A DNA stretch of 63,275 bases from NCBI RefSeq assembly GCF_900200035.1, contig NZ_FZTC01000024.1, forward strand, positions 1-63,275, in the 5' to 3' direction. This DNA comes from Klebsiella grimontii. Its GTDB lineage: Bacteria; Pseudomonadota; Gammaproteobacteria; Enterobacterales; Enterobacteriaceae. Both the position numbers and the translations under genes were made by a program. A model generated the notes under the pieces. That model did not search any database. It was not told the origin of the DNA and was given only the letters and a program-made list of their open reading frames with translations. Positions 28,389 to 36,830 of the stretch are shown here, in pieces. Within the stretch, counting starts at the first letter, position 1. Each line of letters begins with the position of its first letter.

Positions 28389-29017
28389 CAGGCACCTCCC
28401 AGCAGTTTTCGGGCAGTCTCTGCACAATCCCCTTTCTCAACCACCTTTTCCAGGGCCTGCTTCAGGCGAATATTGCCCTGTATGACGTCAAAACCGGCTT
28501 TGCAGCGCACAACCAGCGCGGGAACACTGCGGATGTTGTACTGTGAATAGAGCGTCGGGTCGATTTGCACCCCTTCGGTGATCCCCGCTTTAACCAATCC
28601 CATCACTGCATCAGTGGTGGCTTTCATATCGTTATTGACGAGCCCCCGGAGCATGGCGGGAATACCGTAGCGGTGGGTTTCATGCAGCATCCGTTTTAAC
28701 CCCTCGTCCGGTATTGAGAAGGAGATGAAATACACGGCACCTTCCGCCGGCTTATCCCGGGTCGACTCCCGCTGCTGACTGGCCAGATTATCGATGAACT
28801 GCTGATCTGAACGGGTAAGGGGGTTACGGCTGATTTGTGCTTCAAGATCCTGCTGCAACGCCTTATCTGGATGCCGGCGCAACTGCTCGCTGAAATCCTC
28901 CTGCTGCTTAAGCCACTGACGATCCGCCGCCATCGGGTCTGACGAAACTGCGCCCTCTGCCGCGGCGACGGTACGGGTCAGTAACAGCATCACCGTCAGT
29001 ATGTTCAGTAATTTCAC
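28388..29017 (-). CDS. trbC: TrbC pilus assembly protein
   Basis: A 209-residue periplasmic protein with signal peptide (LLNILTVMLLLTRTVAAA) and the F-type TrbC domain: VYFISFSIPDEGLKRMLHETHRYGIPAMLRGLVNND and VQIDPTLYSQYNIRSVPALVV, a thioredoxin-like fold without CxxC. It works with TraW (fused to TrbC in some systems) in pilus assembly. Start is GTG 29017 after AAAGGAG. It sits between traU and traN as in F. Confidence 0.92.
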   Translation of the reverse strand: MKLLNILTVMLLLTRTVAAAEGAVSSDPMAADRQWLKQQEDFSEQLRRHPDKALQQDLEAQISRNPLTRSDQQFIDNLASQQRESTRDKPAEGAVYFISFSIPDEGLKRMLHETHRYGIPAMLRGLVNNDMKATTDAVMGLVKAGITEGVQIDPTLYSQYNIRSVPALVVRCKAGFDVIQGNIRLKQALEKVVEKGDCAETARKLLGGA

Positions 29018-29029
29018 AGTAGACTCCTT

Positions 29030-30019
29030 TCAGTAGACACAGTTACGTTTTCGCCACATCAGATAGCCGAAGTTCTTTCGGGTTACTGGCGGGTTTTTCC
29101 CGACCTCCCAGCGCGTGACCGTTCGCCCCAGGGGATGGCACTGCGCGCTGTCGGGGTACATATTCACCATCTGGTACCGCCAGCGCTCCTTGGGAATAAT
29201 CGGTGACGGGTATTCGTAACAGACCGCGACATCGGCCCCGACGGTCTCCAGGATCTGTCCCTGCCGGTGGAGCTTGTAGGCCATGCGTTCACTCAGCAGC
29301 AGCGATGACTGCAGCGGGCTGGATTCGTTGCTGACCCACCCGCTGAAGGGATACATCGAGCCCTGAGAGCCTGCACACCAGAAGAGGATGTCCAGCGGCT
29401 TGTTGAATGCGCTGGCAATGGCATCAGCGGCGCAGGCCCCCTGGGCAATCGGGTTCGCAAACAAAACGGCCTCGGGGTTCAGAATGGTGGTCAGGCTGCT
29501 GTCCACCCAGGTCGGGTCAATTTCAGAGAGGTAGGCGATATCCATATCTCCGCCCTGCAGGCAACCCGCCGACGTGATAATGCTGAGCCAGCTGGTCAGC
29601 GGATATTTGTACCAGTGCACGTGATAGAAGGCCCCGTTGACCTGCTTGTCGTCCTTTTTCGCGGTCCCCATCCCGGTTTTTCCCAGGTTGAGGCTAAACC
29701 CGCCCATATTCACCATGCACCCCGGAGAGCGGCTGACATCCGTCAGGGCCATCGGCTCCCAGTAACCTATCGCCATCCCAATACGGTAAAAAATCGGTGG
29801 CGGCATGGGGCACGTTTGAATAGGGCTGGCCGGATTCACCGTGTCCGGGCCGCCGCCGGCGGCCACAGAGGCACTCCCGATAGACATCGGGAAAATACAC
29901 TGCCAGCACACATCGGAAATCGGGTTAACAAAGCGGCCTTCGCAGGACGGGTCTGCGGCCGCGCGGCCAGAGAATGTTGAGAACGCAACGTAGATGAGGA
30001 AAAACACAGCGGCTTTCAT
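29030..30019 (-). CDS. traU: TraU mating-pair protein
   Basis: A 329-residue periplasmic protein with signal sequence (FFLIYVAFSTFSGRAAA) and the typical TraU cysteine pattern: PSCEGRFVNPISDVCWQCIFPMSIGS, QTCPMPPPIFYRIGMAIGYWEP and SPGCMVNMGGFSLNLG. TraU is needed for DNA transfer and mating-pair formation. The ATG overlaps the stop of the upstream accessory gene (ATGA). Confidence 0.95.
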   Translation of the reverse strand: MKAAVFFLIYVAFSTFSGRAAADPSCEGRFVNPISDVCWQCIFPMSIGSASVAAGGGPDTVNPASPIQTCPMPPPIFYRIGMAIGYWEPMALTDVSRSPGCMVNMGGFSLNLGKTGMGTAKKDDKQVNGAFYHVHWYKYPLTSWLSIITSAGCLQGGDMDIAYLSEIDPTWVDSSLTTILNPEAVLFANPIAQGACAADAIASAFNKPLDILFWCAGSQGSMYPFSGWVSNESSPLQSSLLLSERMAYKLHRQGQILETVGADVAVCYEYPSPIIPKERWRYQMVNMYPDSAQCHPLGRTVTRWEVGKNPPVTRKNFGYLMWRKRNCVY

Positions 30020-30417
30020 TCGTTAATGTTCTCCCTGAGGACAAGACGGAGCGCATCGGTTTTGTTGCGGACCTTTTCCCGGGTCGCGTCTTCCGCCCCC
30101 TCCATCCCGTTCCATACAATCAGGGACAGGCAGTTAAACAGGTAAAGCTGGCGGCGATACGAATCGCGGTTCGTCTGGCGAACGGTGGGCAACACATCGA
30201 GTTCAAGGGTCATTTCATCGATAACGAACTCCCCGTTGACTCTCATCCAGCGATACAATTTCTCGTTGTCTGTCCGGAGTCGATCGGCCTCACATACCAG
30301 GTAGCTTTCTCTCGTCGCGAGACTCTGTATAACGGTGTCCTGCTTACGCATGACTGACCACATCAGCCCAGTCAAGAGCGCCAGGAGCATCGTTGTTACG
30401 GCTAATATCAACGTCAT
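30016..30417 (-). CDS. Accessory membrane-anchored protein between traW and traU
   Basis: A 133-residue protein with one N-terminal membrane helix (residues 1-22), a coiled-coil-like stretch (about 23-60, ESYLVCEADRLRTDNEKLYRW) and a soluble C-terminus. F has no gene here. It is coupled to traU by an ATGA overlap, so it belongs to the operon. No known family is recognised; topology suggests a periplasmic accessory of the secretion channel. Confidence 0.65.
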   Translation of the reverse strand: MTLILAVTTMLLALLTGLMWSVMRKQDTVIQSLATRESYLVCEADRLRTDNEKLYRWMRVNGEFVIDEMTLELDVLPTVRQTNRDSYRRQLYLFNCLSLIVWNGMEGAEDATREKVRNKTDALRLVLRENINE

Positions 30418-30451
30418 AATTCATCTCTTTTGCTGGTCATGCCACGCTTGT

Positions 30452-31087
30452 TCATGGCTGCGGGACAGACGGGAAGGTCTCAATATTTAGCCGCTCACCC
30501 GAGGGCGCCGGGGTAATGCGCGCCGGCACCCTGGTCAGGCCGAACCGTTTTGAAAGCACACCGTTCTGGTCAAAATAAATTCGGGCATCGAGCGCCACTG
30601 ACGTATCCGGCACGCTCCCTTTCACCAGAATAATTTTGCTTATCAGGGTGTCGGGGACCTGCCGTTTCATCCAGGCGACCTGGTCCGGATCGTCACCGTC
30701 GATAAAGTACAGCGTCTGCATAAAGGGGACCGTTTTCAGCGGATTCAGAACGTCGCCTTTGCGCGCGAACACCCGCCCGTTGTGATCTTTCAGGTCCTCA
30801 GTCAGCCGGATACTGGGGTCGAACCAGCGCTGTTCATACTTATCCGCTTTCCCTACTCCCTCAACCGGCGCCGGTCGCTGGCTGTTCTCAATCACGCGTC
30901 CTTTGAACGCTTCCATTTCCTGCGCCCATTTCCCCGACTTCTGTAGCGCCTCGAGACGCTGAGTAATGAGCGTCAGCATGTCCTGCTCCTGAACCGGCCA
31001 CAGATCACCCCAGGTTCCCAGGTCAGCCGCCGGCACGCCCGGGGAAATCAGGCAAAACGCCAGCACGGCAATACCGGTGCGTTTCAT
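30452..31087 (-). CDS. traW: TraW pilus assembly protein
   Basis: A 211-residue periplasmic protein with signal peptide (MKRTGIAVLAFCLISPGVPAA) and TraW features: DLGTWGDLWPVQEQDMLTLI, RWFDPSIRLTEDLKDHNGRV and TLYFIDGDDPDQVAWMK. TraW pairs with TrbC in the periplasm. It overlaps trbI by the ATGA at 31084-31087. Confidence 0.94.
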   Translation of the reverse strand: MKRTGIAVLAFCLISPGVPAADLGTWGDLWPVQEQDMLTLITQRLEALQKSGKWAQEMEAFKGRVIENSQRPAPVEGVGKADKYEQRWFDPSIRLTEDLKDHNGRVFARKGDVLNPLKTVPFMQTLYFIDGDDPDQVAWMKRQVPDTLISKIILVKGSVPDTSVALDARIYFDQNGVLSKRFGLTRVPARITPAPSGERLNIETFPSVPQP

Positions 31088-31473
31088 TCCCGCGCCCCCT
31101 TCATTCGGGTGGCAATGTCGGTCTGGATTTTACGGGTGACATCGGGTGCGCCCTGAACCACGGCCGGTGAAACCAGGATCAGGACATGATTCGTTTTCTG
31201 ATAGTCGGCCAGGCTCTGCTCCAGCGCTGCGTTAAAGCGGTCTGAGAGCGCTTTTGACTGCGCCTCTGACAGCGGCTTCTGACTGACGCTGTCCATAAAA
31301 CTGTCCAGCGTCTTCTTCATATCGAAGGCCACCACCCGTGGCGCGGTATGTGCCAGCACCAGACGCGTGATAAAGACATTGGTCGCCAGAATGGTGCCCA
31401 CGAGGGCGATAACGGTCAGACTCCGTCGTAAAGTGAAGAATGTCGTTCTTTGCTGCTCAGAGTTGTTGTCCAT
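31084..31473 (-). CDS. trbI: TrbI pilus-retraction protein
   Basis: A 129-residue inner-membrane protein with one N-terminal helix (residues 14-37, LTVIALVGTILATNVFITRLVLAH) and a periplasmic coiled-coil domain with VAFDMKKTLDSFMDSV, as in F TrbI. In F it influences pilus retraction. The start overlaps the traC stop. Confidence 0.9.
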   Translation of the reverse strand: MDNNSEQQRTTFFTLRRSLTVIALVGTILATNVFITRLVLAHTAPRVVAFDMKKTLDSFMDSVSQKPLSEAQSKALSDRFNAALEQSLADYQKTNHVLILVSPAVVQGAPDVTRKIQTDIATRMKGARE

Positions 31474-34112
31474 CAGGCTACGTTCCTTATGTTGTCATGG
31501 GCAATGCGGGCTTCCAGGTCAGACATTTCTGCCGGGAAATTCCGGCTGGCCAGCTCGTACACCGCGTCGTGAATGTCCGTTCCCTGCTTTTTGCGACCTT
31601 TGATGTACTCGAAATCGGCCCCGCTTGAGGAGTACATTGCGCGGCTGAGGGGATCGACGAACAGACGATGCCAGGATGTATGTGCCTCCACCTGCAGCAT
31701 GAAGGAGCTGAACCACTGGTCTTTGGCTGACCCAAAGCTGTTAATCATGTCCCGCTGCATTTGCGTAAACTGATCCGGGTAGAGCTGGTTATATTTGGCA
31801 AACTCTTTGGCAGACTGCTTAAGGATGACTTTGTATGAGGAGTTACCCCAGGCCGCCCGCGCCGCACTGGATGCGGTGGGTGAGTCGAAATCCACGATAT
31901 TTTGCGTGATGGTGATATATGACCCCAGGTGGCGGCGCGCGGTACGGTACCCCTTCTCAATAAAGGTGCCGACTTTTTCGTTTTTGAAGTCCAGCAGTCG
32001 CCAGCCTTCATCAATCACGTTGAGCTTTTTCAGGCTGCGCGGGGACTGGTACATCCGGTTTTCGATATAGATAATCAGCGAGAACATCACCGCAACCAGC
32101 AGTGAAGGCCGCGATTCAAGACCGCCGAGCTCGAGGACCACCATCCGGGCATCATCGTGCAATGACGGTTCATCGGAGTTGAAGTAATCACCGTAAATCC
32201 CGCCGACCGTGTACTGGTCAAGCAGAATAATCATTTCATCCAGGCGGCTGCGGATGGTCGGTGACTCGGCATAATCCGGACTCTCTTTCGCGGTTTTGAG
32301 AAAATCGACCACATCATCGATACGGGCCTTATTACGCTTGCTCAGCCAGGCCGCCTGCACCGCCTGCAGCAGCAGACCTTCATGCACCTCATCCAGGTTG
32401 CCGTTCGGGCTCGCCATCACCGACATCTGGTCGCGGATACGCTCAGCCGACAGGTCAAAATTGGCGTCATCCAGAATGTTGGCAAACGGGTTGAATTTCA
32501 GTGAGTCACCGTCGAGGTAAACCCCGCCCATGTTCTCGCATAAGGACTTATAGCCGTCGCCCATGTCGAATACCCAGGCAAAACCGCCAGAGTCCAGTAC
32601 GCTGCGGATCAGTGGCTGAATAAGGCCGGTTTTACCCGCCCCGGAGGTCCCGCAGACCGCCATATTGAAGTTGGTGTTGTTCATCCCCTCATAGAACAGG
32701 TCGATGAACGCCAGCTGGTTGCGATAGGTGGGCGCCAGTAATCCGGCAGGCGCTAACGGACTGTCAGCAACAACCGGCAGCAGGTTGGCCACATTGAAGG
32801 TTTCTGCCCGCTTGACGACACCTGCAGCCTGAAGCTCTTTGAAAAGCCCCTCACCGGATTTAAACGGCAGCATGGCCAGATAATTTCGCAGATGGTGGTA
32901 ACGTGCGGGCAGCAGCTCAAAGCCGCCTTTACGATAGCTGTTGAGGATCTGCTGCTCGGTCGCCAGAGAGGCTTCGGCGTTATCGTCGGTGTAGGCCGTG
33001 ATATTAAAGAAGTAACTCACCAGAGAGGACTGATTGGTTGCCAGCCGCTGGCGGATGTCCCCCCACTCCTGAACCTCTTTTTCCACTGACGGGAAGTATT
33101 TCGCATAAGAGGTTTTGCTTTTTTTCTCCAGATCGAGGTACTTCAGGTTGGCCTCGTTCTGGGTCTTCACCTGGTCCTCCACCATTAACGTCAGCGTGAT
33201 GACAAACGGGCAGGAGATGGAGAGCTCCGGGTTCAACAGGTTGGCGTAGTTGTCCGCACTGGTCCAGAGGAAGGCGATTTCCGGATCGCGGGCCAGATGA
33301 TAATTGGTAACACGGGTGACTTTCTCTTTACCGTTCCGGTCCAGCAGACCAATCTTCAGGTGGTTTGCAGTGACCTGCATATCAAAACTGTCATCCACAC
33401 ACTGATAATTCAGGTCCTGGTACGGGTCCAGTTTGTAAGGCTTACGGTACATTTCACCCGGATCAGGGTTCACCTGTTCACGCACGATATCGACCAGGCC
33501 CTGGGCATCCAGTATCCGCGTTGGAATTTGCGCACCCTGCAGGGAAGCCCGGATGATTTTTACCTGGTTCTCCAGCTCGACGATCTGTGCTTTCGAATGT
33601 TTCTTTCGGGGTACACAGCAGGAGATAAAGACACGGTAGTTACGCAGAGTCAGGGGTAAATCCATCCCCGGAGGCAGGGAGAACTGTGTTTCAGCCGCCC
33701 GAAGATAATAGGCGCGGGTAATGGCATTAAACTTTTTGGCCTCTTTACCGCTCCAGCTGAACTCCCGTAATCCATACTCAATATCGTCCCCGACCAGCTT
33801 GCTCGAGATAAGATTAATGGTCACCGGAACACCGCGGGGAATTTTGGTTCTCAGCAGGTTTTCCAGCGAGGCCACGATATGTGCGTTAGCGCCCGGTAAA
33901 GGTCGGGCCTCAAACATAAAACCGACGGTTTTGGCATTAATAAACAGTCCGGTCGCAGAGTCATAATCCTTATAGGGCAAAACCCGGCTGAACTGTGGGA
34001 AATTCATGCTGCCCAGCATGTCGTTGGCTTTGGCAGATTCGTCGGGCAATTTAAACGCAGACACCAGCGAATTCACGGCCTGAGCAACGGTATCCATCAG
34101 GTTATTACTCAT
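31473..34112 (-). CDS. traC: TraC, VirB4-type ATPase of pilus assembly
   Basis: An 879-residue VirB4-family ATPase. Walker A is CGTSGAGKTGLIQPLIR around residue 487, with Walker B VVLELGGLESRPSLLVAVM and NVIDEGWRLLDF further on. The N-terminal half begins with DTVAQAVNSLVSAFKLP and carries the typical GVPVTINLISSKLVGDDIEYGL. TraC is the energy source for pilin polymerisation at the inner membrane. F has traR and other genes between traV and traC; here six unknown small genes take their place. Confidence 0.96.
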   Translation of the reverse strand: MSNNLMDTVAQAVNSLVSAFKLPDESAKANDMLGSMNFPQFSRVLPYKDYDSATGLFINAKTVGFMFEARPLPGANAHIVASLENLLRTKIPRGVPVTINLISSKLVGDDIEYGLREFSWSGKEAKKFNAITRAYYLRAAETQFSLPPGMDLPLTLRNYRVFISCCVPRKKHSKAQIVELENQVKIIRASLQGAQIPTRILDAQGLVDIVREQVNPDPGEMYRKPYKLDPYQDLNYQCVDDSFDMQVTANHLKIGLLDRNGKEKVTRVTNYHLARDPEIAFLWTSADNYANLLNPELSISCPFVITLTLMVEDQVKTQNEANLKYLDLEKKSKTSYAKYFPSVEKEVQEWGDIRQRLATNQSSLVSYFFNITAYTDDNAEASLATEQQILNSYRKGGFELLPARYHHLRNYLAMLPFKSGEGLFKELQAAGVVKRAETFNVANLLPVVADSPLAPAGLLAPTYRNQLAFIDLFYEGMNNTNFNMAVCGTSGAGKTGLIQPLIRSVLDSGGFAWVFDMGDGYKSLCENMGGVYLDGDSLKFNPFANILDDANFDLSAERIRDQMSVMASPNGNLDEVHEGLLLQAVQAAWLSKRNKARIDDVVDFLKTAKESPDYAESPTIRSRLDEMIILLDQYTVGGIYGDYFNSDEPSLHDDARMVVLELGGLESRPSLLVAVMFSLIIYIENRMYQSPRSLKKLNVIDEGWRLLDFKNEKVGTFIEKGYRTARRHLGSYITITQNIVDFDSPTASSAARAAWGNSSYKVILKQSAKEFAKYNQLYPDQFTQMQRDMINSFGSAKDQWFSSFMLQVEAHTSWHRLFVDPLSRAMYSSSGADFEYIKGRKKQGTDIHDAVYELASRNFPAEMSDLEARIAHDNIRNVA

Positions 34113-34196
34113 GCGAGCGTTCCTTAATGAGGGTGTTAATTAACCATCTAAAGTAGAAAACAGATTATCGTGAAAATATCAGCATTAACGGTTTAA

Positions 34197-34595
34197 TCAC
34201 CGCAGGAGAAGGTAAGCAGGCATAAAAAACAGCAATAACATGGAGGCCCCCAGTTGCCAGAAGAAAATAACGTCCCACAAAAGCGCCCCCTTCCATAAAC
34301 AGATAAGAAACGTAATAACTAACGCGGCCACATGAAAACCAACAACAGACCAAAAGAGTACTGCTGAGATTTCACTACCACTGTCTTTAATTCGTAAACA
34401 AGCAAGATAGAACACCAGTAAGCTACAGATAATAAACACACCATCATGACTAATGCTCTGAATGAAATCAGGCGTGTACTCTCCCGCCAGTCCGTTATAA
34501 ATAAACCTGGCTGCCAGATAAACAAGCCAGTAGATAACAGGGACAAACAAAGACCCGTATTTTGTAACAAACCCCATTGTCATCACCCCTTTCAT
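34197..34595 (-). CDS. Hypothetical four-helix membrane protein
   Basis: A 132-residue protein with four hydrophobic segments (about 13-32, 50-67, 75-98 and 108-129) and no soluble domain of note. It is the last of four genes joined by overlapping stop/start codons (ATGA at 34592-34595). Codon use is AT-richer than in traC. No family is recognised. Confidence 0.6.
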   Translation of the reverse strand: MKGVMTMGFVTKYGSLFVPVIYWLVYLAARFIYNGLAGEYTPDFIQSISHDGVFIICSLLVFYLACLRIKDSGSEISAVLFWSVVGFHVAALVITFLICLWKGALLWDVIFFWQLGASMLLLFFMPAYLLLR

Positions 34596-34936
34596 TTATT
34601 GATACCGTTCAGAGCTTTCAGTTGTTTTTCGCGGAATGTAGTCATTTCACCCTCACGGATTTTTTTGCTTTCCATTAGCATTTCTTTTTCTTTACACCCT
34701 GACGCGAGTTCGTTTGCGTAACCGAGAGTTAACGGCTCAGACGAATTACCATCGTTAACGTCAAGGGCCAGCAGCAATACTTTACCCGCACAGGGTGTTT
34801 CGCGAATAATCGTATGTAGTTGCTCCGGCGTGGCAGGCTGACTATCAAGATAGTTTTCGTAAATAGGGGAAAATATGCTGCCTACAAAAACAATAACACA
34901 AAGAGAAATGATAAGTTTTAGCTGGCGTGCACTCAT
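34592..34936 (-). CDS. Hypothetical membrane-anchored protein
   Basis: A 114-residue protein: N-terminal membrane helix (residues 7-26), then a periplasmic part with two cysteines (TPCAGKVLLLALDV, LASGCKEKEML) and a charged C-terminal helix. It overlaps both neighbours by four bases, forming a translationally coupled chain. The function is unknown. Confidence 0.6.
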   Translation of the reverse strand: MSARQLKLIISLCVIVFVGSIFSPIYENYLDSQPATPEQLHTIIRETPCAGKVLLLALDVNDGNSSEPLTLGYANELASGCKEKEMLMESKKIREGEMTTFREKQLKALNGINK

Positions 34937-35337
34937 TTATTTTTAGCCTCATACAATTTCCACTGCCGGATATAAACGTCATATTCAGGTTTAGGGACAT
35001 TGATAGTGACACCCGCACAATCCAGTTTGTTTACAGTATCAGTAAACGTGCCTGTTGGAATGTTCACCTCCAGCAGTTTGCAGTCATTCTTCCAGTGTCT
35101 CCCGGCTTCAAGTTCATCCTTTGTGAATGACCGACTTGAGAAGCCAATAAGCATGCCAAACGCAAGCACTGCCATAAGCGCACTAAAGAAAAACGTATTA
35201 GCTCTGCAGACTCGAAGATTAATTTTTTCAGGGATAACAAACATGGCCAGTGCCCCGACAACCCCGATAAAGATAAGCAATAACCACACACCATTAAGCC
35301 AGGCAATATTATTACCTTCCAGATAGTAGGTTCTCAT
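34933..35337 (-). CDS. Hypothetical membrane protein with paralogous C-terminal domain
   Basis: A 134-residue protein with two membrane helices (about 14-34 and 46-66) and a C-terminal domain RHWKNDCKLLEVNIPTGTF...VNKLDCAGVTINV containing two cysteines. That domain clearly matches the C-terminal half of the protein at 35601-35882 (KYWSTDCTLKEVDIPTGFL...INRLDCSGVVVNV), so the two are diverged duplicates. Presumably the domain lies in the periplasm and forms one disulfide. The family is unknown to me. Confidence 0.65.
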   Translation of the reverse strand: MRTYYLEGNNIAWLNGVWLLLIFIGVVGALAMFVIPEKINLRVCRANTFFFSALMAVLAFGMLIGFSSRSFTKDELEAGRHWKNDCKLLEVNIPTGTFTDTVNKLDCAGVTINVPKPEYDVYIRQWKLYEAKNK

Positions 35338-35588
35338 TACCGACCTCCTTTCAGTGTATCCATCGCATCATTCAAAGGTTCTTTATACCAGAGTCTAAAT
35401 GCATTAAACATGCTAACAGTACTGGCCATATTACCCCGAACAGTGACCATAGTTTCAACGGCGACTACTTCAATATTATTATTTCCAATCCATTCATTCA
35501 TATTAACAAGGGCCTGACTTTCGCCATAATCCCAATACTTCCGATCTTTTTCATCTCTGTCGTGCTCAAAGTCTTTAAAATTAACCAT
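35337..35588 (-). CDS. Hypothetical small soluble protein
   Basis: An 83-residue hydrophilic protein beginning MVNFKDFEHDRDEKDRKYW, with no signal or membrane segment. The middle (NNNIEVVAVETMVTVRGNMASTVSMFNAFRLWYKEPL) suggests a small alpha/beta fold. Its stop overlaps the next start (TAATG). It is the only soluble product in this six-gene set, perhaps acting on the cytoplasmic side. Function is unknown. Confidence 0.6.
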   Translation of the reverse strand: MVNFKDFEHDRDEKDRKYWDYGESQALVNMNEWIGNNNIEVVAVETMVTVRGNMASTVSMFNAFRLWYKEPLNDAMDTLKGGR

Positions 35589-35600
35589 CTTACACCTCTA

Positions 35601-35882
35601 CTATTTAGATTTGTTATAAGCGGTTACTGCGCGGTCATACTTGTCTGTCACCACATTAACAACGACCCCGGAACAGTCCAGGCGGTTAATGTTACTGGTT
35701 AAAAAGCCGGTGGGAATGTCAACTTCCTTTAAGGTGCAGTCAGTCGACCAGTATTTACCGTCCTTAATTAAATCATCATTGCTGGGTTGCGTTAATTTAA
35801 ATAAAAACATCACGCTTGCCAATACAACTATAAGCAAACAAAAAAAATTTATAACCCTGTCATCCCACATGATTTTTATCAC
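35601..35882 (-). CDS. Hypothetical membrane-anchored protein, paralogue of 34933-35337 product
   Basis: A 93-residue protein with one membrane helix (residues 9-28) and the same two-cysteine domain as the neighbour at 34933-35337: W-S/K-x-D-C-x-L-x-E-V-x-I-P-T-G and LDC-A/S-G-V. It retains only the shared domain plus anchor. The repeated presence of this domain suggests two subunits of one envelope structure, or an immunity/exclusion pair. Confidence 0.62.
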   Translation of the reverse strand: MIKIMWDDRVINFFCLLIVVLASVMFLFKLTQPSNDDLIKDGKYWSTDCTLKEVDIPTGFLTSNINRLDCSGVVVNVVTDKYDRAVTAYNKSK

Positions 35883-35896
35883 CTCTGTCTAATCAT

Positions 35897-36079
35897 TTAA
35901 CTGTCTAACCATTTAAATACCATAACCACGCCTGTAAACACCATAATTAAACAGACCCATATAATCGCCGTAAAATCAGATGTCTGATTTCCTTCTTTCA
36001 CAGCTCCGAGCACTGACAACAAAACTAATCCAGCAGGTAGCATCAACATAAGGGCTATAAACAGATAAATGGGTTTCAT
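35897..36079 (-). CDS. Hypothetical small two-helix membrane protein
   Basis: A 60-residue protein from ATG 36079, which has AGAGGGGAA just ahead. Two hydrophobic helices (about 4-25 and 37-56) fill nearly all of it. It is the first gene after traV in the transcript. An in-frame start further upstream (36142) is less likely. The function is unknown. Confidence 0.5.
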   Translation of the reverse strand: MKPIYLFIALMLMLPAGLVLLSVLGAVKEGNQTSDFTAIIWVCLIMVFTGVVMVFKWLDS

Positions 36080-36198
36080 TTCCCCTCTCAGCATAAAATA
36101 TTTATGCACGCTACCGCCCATCCCTTTCAACGCACAGGGCACTCGTTTTAAAGCCAGTCATAAAATGAGGAATACAGCGCCATTTATGGCGCTGACGA

Positions 36199-36768
36199 TT
36201 AATTAATACGCGGCTGGCCCCACGCCGATGGTGTAACAACAAATACAACCGTTGTGGGCTGGTGATAAACATCCCCGGAATCAACGTAAGGCGCTATCCA
36301 TAATGACGCTGTTTGCTCGCCCTTTCTTAGCGGCCTTGGATAATTACCGGGTACCGTAGACGGAGAGGTATAGGTACCAACACTAACCGGCCTGATATAT
36401 ACCGGAGCAGTCCGGGTTCTCAGGACGTCATCATGATTGACCGGTACCGTATTCAGGAACCCGGATTTATTGCTCACCGTCACAGCTGGCGCAGTATTTC
36501 GCACCGGATTAATGACTGTCTGAGGCGGCAGCGGGTATGAGTTTGGCGAAGACGTCCTGAAATTTCCGTCAGCCAGTCGTGGCAACCCTGCCGCAGCCGG
36601 CTTTGCTGATGCGTTTTCCTCCAGGGCTTTTGCTTTCTCATTCGCCTGCTCCATCGTCATACAGGTATCGGATGTTGTGGCATTACATTCAAAATCAGAC
36701 TCTGTGCCCGCGCACCCGGTTAAGAGCAAAGCGCTGCCCAGAGGAATTAACAGCATTAATTCCTTCAT
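36199..36768 (-). CDS. traV: TraV outer-membrane lipoprotein of the transfer channel
   Basis: A 189-residue lipoprotein, lipobox LLLTGC (Cys19), followed by FECNATTSDTCMTMEQANEKAKALE, which is typical of TraV with its conserved cysteine pair. With TraK and TraB it forms the outer-membrane core complex (VirB7/9/10 equivalents). It follows traB by 62 bases; trbD, trbG and traP of F are missing between. Confidence 0.94.
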   Translation of the reverse strand: MKELMLLIPLGSALLLTGCAGTESDFECNATTSDTCMTMEQANEKAKALEENASAKPAAAGLPRLADGNFRTSSPNSYPLPPQTVINPVRNTAPAVTVSNKSGFLNTVPVNHDDVLRTRTAPVYIRPVSVGTYTSPSTVPGNYPRPLRKGEQTASLWIAPYVDSGDVYHQPTTVVFVVTPSAWGQPRIN

Positions 36769-36830
36769 ATATTCCCCTTTATATTCCCGGTGGGTTATTT
36801 ATGGTGATTAACCCTTGTTCATACCCTGAC

